DNA of 38,309 bases from Candidatus Wildermuthbacteria bacterium RIFOXYD1_FULL_50_12. Its GTDB lineage: Bacteria; Patescibacteriota; Minisyncoccia; Minisyncoccales; UBA10102. The DNA lies in assembly GCA_001825035.1 (NCBI GenBank), contig MHUO01000009.1, forward strand, positions 78,176-116,484. Direction: 5' to 3'. The position numbers were made by a program, and so were the translations under genes. Position 1 is the stretch's first letter, and the number at the start of each line of letters is the position of its first letter. Positions 37,829-38,309 of the stretch are shown here, one piece after another. The notes under the pieces are model-generated. The model did not search any database. It was not told the DNA's origin and was given only the letters and a program-made list of their open reading frames with translations.

Positions 37829-38109
37829 GAAAAAAAATAACATTCACCGCAGGACTGCTTTTTTCCGCTCTTTTGGTCGGCCTGTACATCTTCCAGGTTA
37901 ATTCTCTTACGGCCCTGGCGTATAGTGTGGCACAAACGGAACAGCGGTTCCTCGAACTCAAGCAAGCCAACGCAGAACTCCAGCATCGTGCGCATCAAGC
38001 AGTGTCCTTCAGGGATTTGGAACAAGTTGCAAAACAGCGAAATTTTGCGCGGGTGAGCTCCATTACCTATCTGCGGATTCCTTCAGGAGGCGTTGCCCAA
38101 AATCAATGA
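37825..38109 (+). CDS. FtsL-like cell-division protein
   Basis: Short bitopic coiled-coil protein between rsmH and a PBP gene; ATGA overlaps on both sides. Confidence 0.7.
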   Translation: MRKKITFTAGLLFSALLVGLYIFQVNSLTALAYSVAQTEQRFLELKQANAELQHRAHQAVSFRDLEQVAKQRNFARVSSITYLRIPSGGVAQNQ

Positions 38110-38309
38110 GTTCTTGGCGGCTTTATTTCGTCCTATTTCTGCTTTTTTGTTTGGGCGCGCTCGTCTCGGGACGCCTCGTTTTTTTGCAGATCGTAAATCA
38201 CGGATTTTATAAGGCATTAGCTCAAGGCCAGCAAACCGCAACAGCTTTAGCAAAAGGGGAGAGGGGCTCCGTGTTTCTCCAGGACAAGCACGGCACCCTG
38301 TACGCCTTG
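38106..38309 (+). CDS. Penicillin-binding protein 2/FtsI-like, N-terminal fragment (continues past window)
   Basis: MSSWRLYFVLFLLFCLGALVSGRLVFLQIVNHGFYKALAQGQQTATALAKGERGSVFLQDKHGTLYAL, N-terminal TM and RGSVF motif. Confidence 0.8.
   Translation, partial: MSSWRLYFVLFLLFCLGALVSGRLVFLQIVNHGFYKALAQGQQTATALAKGERGSVFLQDKHGTLYAL

Overview
This 38.3 kb window looks like a gene-dense chromosomal segment from a Candidate Phyla Radiation (Patescibacteria, probably Parcubacteria-like) genome. That placement is inferred from protein style, short intergenic gaps and characteristic palindromic repeats; no search was run. Housekeeping genes dominate: pyrE 3' end, pheS, pheT, gyrB, secE, nusG, rplK, a thymidylate/pyrimidine-nucleotide cluster (dcd, thyA, DHFR-like, dUTPase/Dcd-like, HAD, deoxyribosyltransferase-like), gatB, miaA, thrS, dnaE, rnhB, rpmF, nusB, rnc, rpsP, KH-domain protein, trmD, rpmG, four tRNAs (Tyr, Thr, Trp, Val), def, pcm, mltG, rplJ, rplL, then mraZ, rsmH, ftsL-like and the start of a PBP gene. 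The accessory signals most worth a second look are: (1) a family of GC-rich palindromic elements, many in frame inside genes, one inside an L10-leader-like RNA and one abutting tRNA-Tyr; (2) a five- to six-fold ~10-bp GTGGG/A repeat array over the mraZ promoter, a probable MraZ operator; (3) an envelope cluster (31257-36328) with a membrane-anchored two-AAA Clp-like protein whose first AAA site is degenerate, next to a pseudopilin-like fusion protein; (4) a compact unit at 22985-23420 with a 17-bp perfect hairpin, a 50-aa polyproline micro-ORF, a minus-strand G4 motif and a terminator; (5) a PPM-like/TM/propeller-like protein; (6) a tRNA-Val whose encoded CCA shares its last base with the next ORF's ATG. 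I saw no CRISPR array, rRNA or transposase.
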